A DNA stretch of 5,270 nucleotides, from the NCBI GenBank assembly GCA_910587195.1, contig CAJUKL010000089.1, positions 1 through 5,270 of the forward strand. Reading direction: 5' to 3'. Made by a program: the position numbers and the translations under genes. The notes under the pieces are model-generated. The model saw only the letters and a program-made list of their open reading frames with translations. It searched no databases and was not told the DNA's origin. The DNA comes from an uncultured Clostridia bacterium. GTDB taxonomy: Bacteria > Bacillota > Clostridia > Lachnospirales > Anaerotignaceae. Below, piece after piece: positions 3,793-5,270 of the stretch; the stretch's first letter is position 1; each line of letters opens with the position of its first letter.

Positions 3793-3860
3793 TTTTTAAA
3801 ATAGGAAGTGCCAGAAATGCCTTGTTCATAAGAATTTTTAGGTGCTTCCTATTTTAAAAA
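3793..3860. repeat. large inverted repeat between int and virB4
   Basis: TTTTTAAAATAGGAAG (3793-3808) is perfectly inverted at 3845-3860. Four more pairs (two G-T) extend the stem to 20 bp around a 28-nt loop. The right arm encodes the last new residues of the truncated VirB4 and lies close to its stop. It may be a terminator for the convergent int and virB4 transcripts, although neither side has a clean T-run beyond the stem, or a recombinase/accessory binding site at the element end. Confidence 0.75.
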
Positions 3861-5270
3861 ATGAATTTGGTATATTTCCATAAAAAATAAGTCCTTCTCC
3901 AGCATTGGTATTTGTCACATAAGAAAGTTGATGAGGACTGATATTTAGCTGTTTTGCAAGTATTTGCCTGTCGCCTTGTGCTTGATTGAGCATATAAATA
4001 AAATCACTGTTTTCAAATATATTTTCAATTTCTCTTGATGCTAATAAATCCTTAATATTTTGCGTTAATGCTGTTGGAATACCGCCCCATTTTCTAAATC
4101 TTTTCCATATCTCAACAGAATATGCAGCCGTTTGTTCTTCTTTTAAAAGCAAATGGAACTCATCAATATAAAGTCTTGTAGATTTATGTGCAGTCCTGTT
4201 TTCTGTTACACGTCCCCAAACTTGGTCTTGCACTACTAACATTCCTATTTTTTTCAATTGTTTTCCCAATTCTTTAATGTCATAACAAACCAGTCTGTTG
4301 CGAATATCTACATTTGTTCTATGATTAAATATGTTTAAAGAGCCATTGACATAAATTTCGAGAGCCGTTGCCAAATGTTGTGCTTCTGGTTCTTTTTGTT
4401 CTTTCATCATGTCATATAAATCGCCTAATATTGGCATATTAGATTGTATTGGTTCTATAAGGTAATTTTGATAAATCATTCTCACACATCTATCGATAAT
4501 TGTTTTTTCTACGGGTTGTAGTCCTTCTTTTCCGCCTACTATCAATTCACAAAGAGAAAGTATAAAGTCAGATTTTAACGACAAAGGGTTATCATCTTCT
4601 GAATAGTTTAAATTGATGTCCATAGGATTGATGTAATCATTGCTGGAAGGGGATATTTTTATGACTTGTCCGCCCAGTCTTGACACAAGAGGAAAATACT
4701 CCGATTCTGGGTCAACAATAGCAATATCATCATTTGTCAACAAAAAAGCATTTGTAATTTCTCTTTTTGCTGAAAAACTTTTACCACTTCCTGGTGTTCC
4801 CAATATCAAACCGTTAGGATTTTTTAAACGTTTTCTATCAGCCATGATTAAGTTGTTGGAAAGGGCATTTAAGCCATAATATAATGCTTCACCTTCTTGA
4901 AATAATTCTTGTGTGGTGAATGGCACAAATATTGCTGTACTGCTTGTTGTTAACACTCTTTGTATTTCAATTTGATTTTGTGCAAGAGGTAAACTGCTCA
5001 TTAACGCTTGTTCCTGCTGATAATCTAACGGACGTAATGAACAGTTATATTTTTGAGCAATGCCTTGTGCTTGAAATAAGTCCGTAGATAATTTTTGTTT
5101 TGTTTCTGCTGTATTCATTATAAGCACTGTGACAAGAAACATTCTTTCGTTTCTGTTTTGTAAATCTTCTAATAATGATTGTGCCTGTTCACCATATGTC
5201 ACAATATCTGGTGATAATAGCGATAGGTAAGCCTTTGAGGTTATCTCCAGCTTTTCCCCCGCTTCACACC
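3838..5270 (-). CDS. virB4: VirB4-type conjugation ATPase, N-terminus outside window, C-terminal tail replaced
   Basis: The frame is open to the right edge: 22 codons before GTG 5202 read C-E-A-G-E-K-L-E-I-T-S and continue family sequence, so 5202 is not the start. The visible 476 residues are the C-terminal part of a VirB4/TrbE-type ATPase that powers the type IV secretion channel of Bacillota ICEs at the inner face of the membrane. Walker A G-T-P-G-S-G-K-S is encoded near 4798-4777, Walker B (R-L-Y-I-D-E-F) near 4176-4156, and the G-G-I-P-T-A-L-T-Q motif near 4086-4060. Homology ends at G-E-G-L-I-F-Y-G-N (to 3874). Relatives continue with roughly I-x-P-F-x-D-x-F-P and a further 30-40 residues; here the protein has 11 unrelated residues and stops. 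The motor motifs remain, so activity may be kept or lost. The best explanation is insertion of the int-bearing element. Confidence 0.92.
   Translation of the reverse strand, partial: CEAGEKLEITSKAYLSLLSPDIVTYGEQAQSLLEDLQNRNERMFLVTVLIMNTAETKQKLSTDLFQAQGIAQKYNCSLRPLDYQQEQALMSSLPLAQNQIEIQRVLTTSSTAIFVPFTTQELFQEGEALYYGLNALSNNLIMADRKRLKNPNGLILGTPGSGKSFSAKREITNAFLLTNDDIAIVDPESEYFPLVSRLGGQVIKISPSSNDYINPMDINLNYSEDDNPLSLKSDFILSLCELIVGGKEGLQPVEKTIIDRCVRMIYQNYLIEPIQSNMPILGDLYDMMKEQKEPEAQHLATALEIYVNGSLNIFNHRTNVDIRNRLVCYDIKELGKQLKKIGMLVVQDQVWGRVTENRTAHKSTRLYIDEFHLLLKEEQTAAYSVEIWKRFRKWGGIPTALTQNIKDLLASREIENIFENSDFIYMLNQAQGDRQILAKQLNISPHQLSYVTNTNAGEGLIFYGNIPNSFFKIGST
3861..3880. other. probable element-virB4 junction (att site)
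   Basis: VirB4 family similarity stops at the Asn codon at 3874-3876. The integrase gene ends about 90 bp to the left. The crossover should be within or very near this AT-rich stretch. The partner site is not visible in the window, so the exact core cannot be set. Confidence 0.55.

Noticed and set aside
4640..4879. 79-codon plus-strand frame antisense to virB4
   Set aside because: It mirrors the conserved Walker A region of virB4 and has no family likeness; a shadow of the real gene.
5200..5202. GTG as the virB4 start
   Set aside because: The frame continues upstream to the window edge with family-like sequence, so the gene is partial.
1..5270. CRISPR array, tRNA, rRNA, insertion sequence
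   Set aside because: No regularly spaced repeats, cloverleaf, rRNA segments, or transposase were seen.

Overview
This window is AT-rich DNA from a low-GC Bacillota, most likely a gut-type clostridial lineage. The evidence is strong AGGAG-type ribosome binding sites, near-consensus sigma-A promoters, a Tn916-type tyrosine integrase, and a conjugation ATPase of the VirB4 type common in integrative conjugative elements (ICEs) of Clostridia. The species cannot be named from this sequence.

Layout, left to right. (1) Positions 1-935 hold a regulatory module: a minus-strand operon (62-aa unknown protein, then a 75-aa HTH protein, possibly a further gene running off the edge) facing a plus-strand 76-aa XRE repressor, with a terminator. 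(2) Positions 983-1846 hold a second, paralogous module: a minus 70-aa HTH protein facing a plus 146-aa XRE repressor. The repressor is followed closely by a 118-aa putative BECR-fold (PBECR-like) nuclease that ends at 2223. (3) Positions 2220-2588 contain no large gene but are dense with signals. There is a promoter, a 5' hairpin, a GC-rich folded RNA, a possible 36-aa membrane peptide, a two-way terminator, and an opposing promoter for a roughly 70-nt antisense RNA. This resembles a type I toxin-antitoxin locus, though a terminator-like hairpin inside the peptide frame leaves a pure non-coding RNA as a real alternative. (4) Positions 2589-3782 encode a complete integrase. (5) From 3838 to the right edge runs a minus-strand VirB4 ATPase, cut by the window at its N-terminus and diverging from the family at its last residues, just beyond the integrase 3' end.

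Interpretation (inference): the left 3.86 kb is one end of an integrated element inserted into the virB4 gene of a resident conjugative element, replacing the C-terminal tail of VirB4. Its other end and attL are not in view. The element carries two tandem repressor switches that look like duplicates. Both have two 16-bp operators exactly 31 bp apart, with the first lying in the spacer of the minus promoter, but the operator half-sites differ (TCCAACA versus TTCATGA). Two insulated switches, a repressor-nuclease pair, a small-RNA locus beside the integrase, and a conjugation gene as target together suggest a parasite of conjugative elements.
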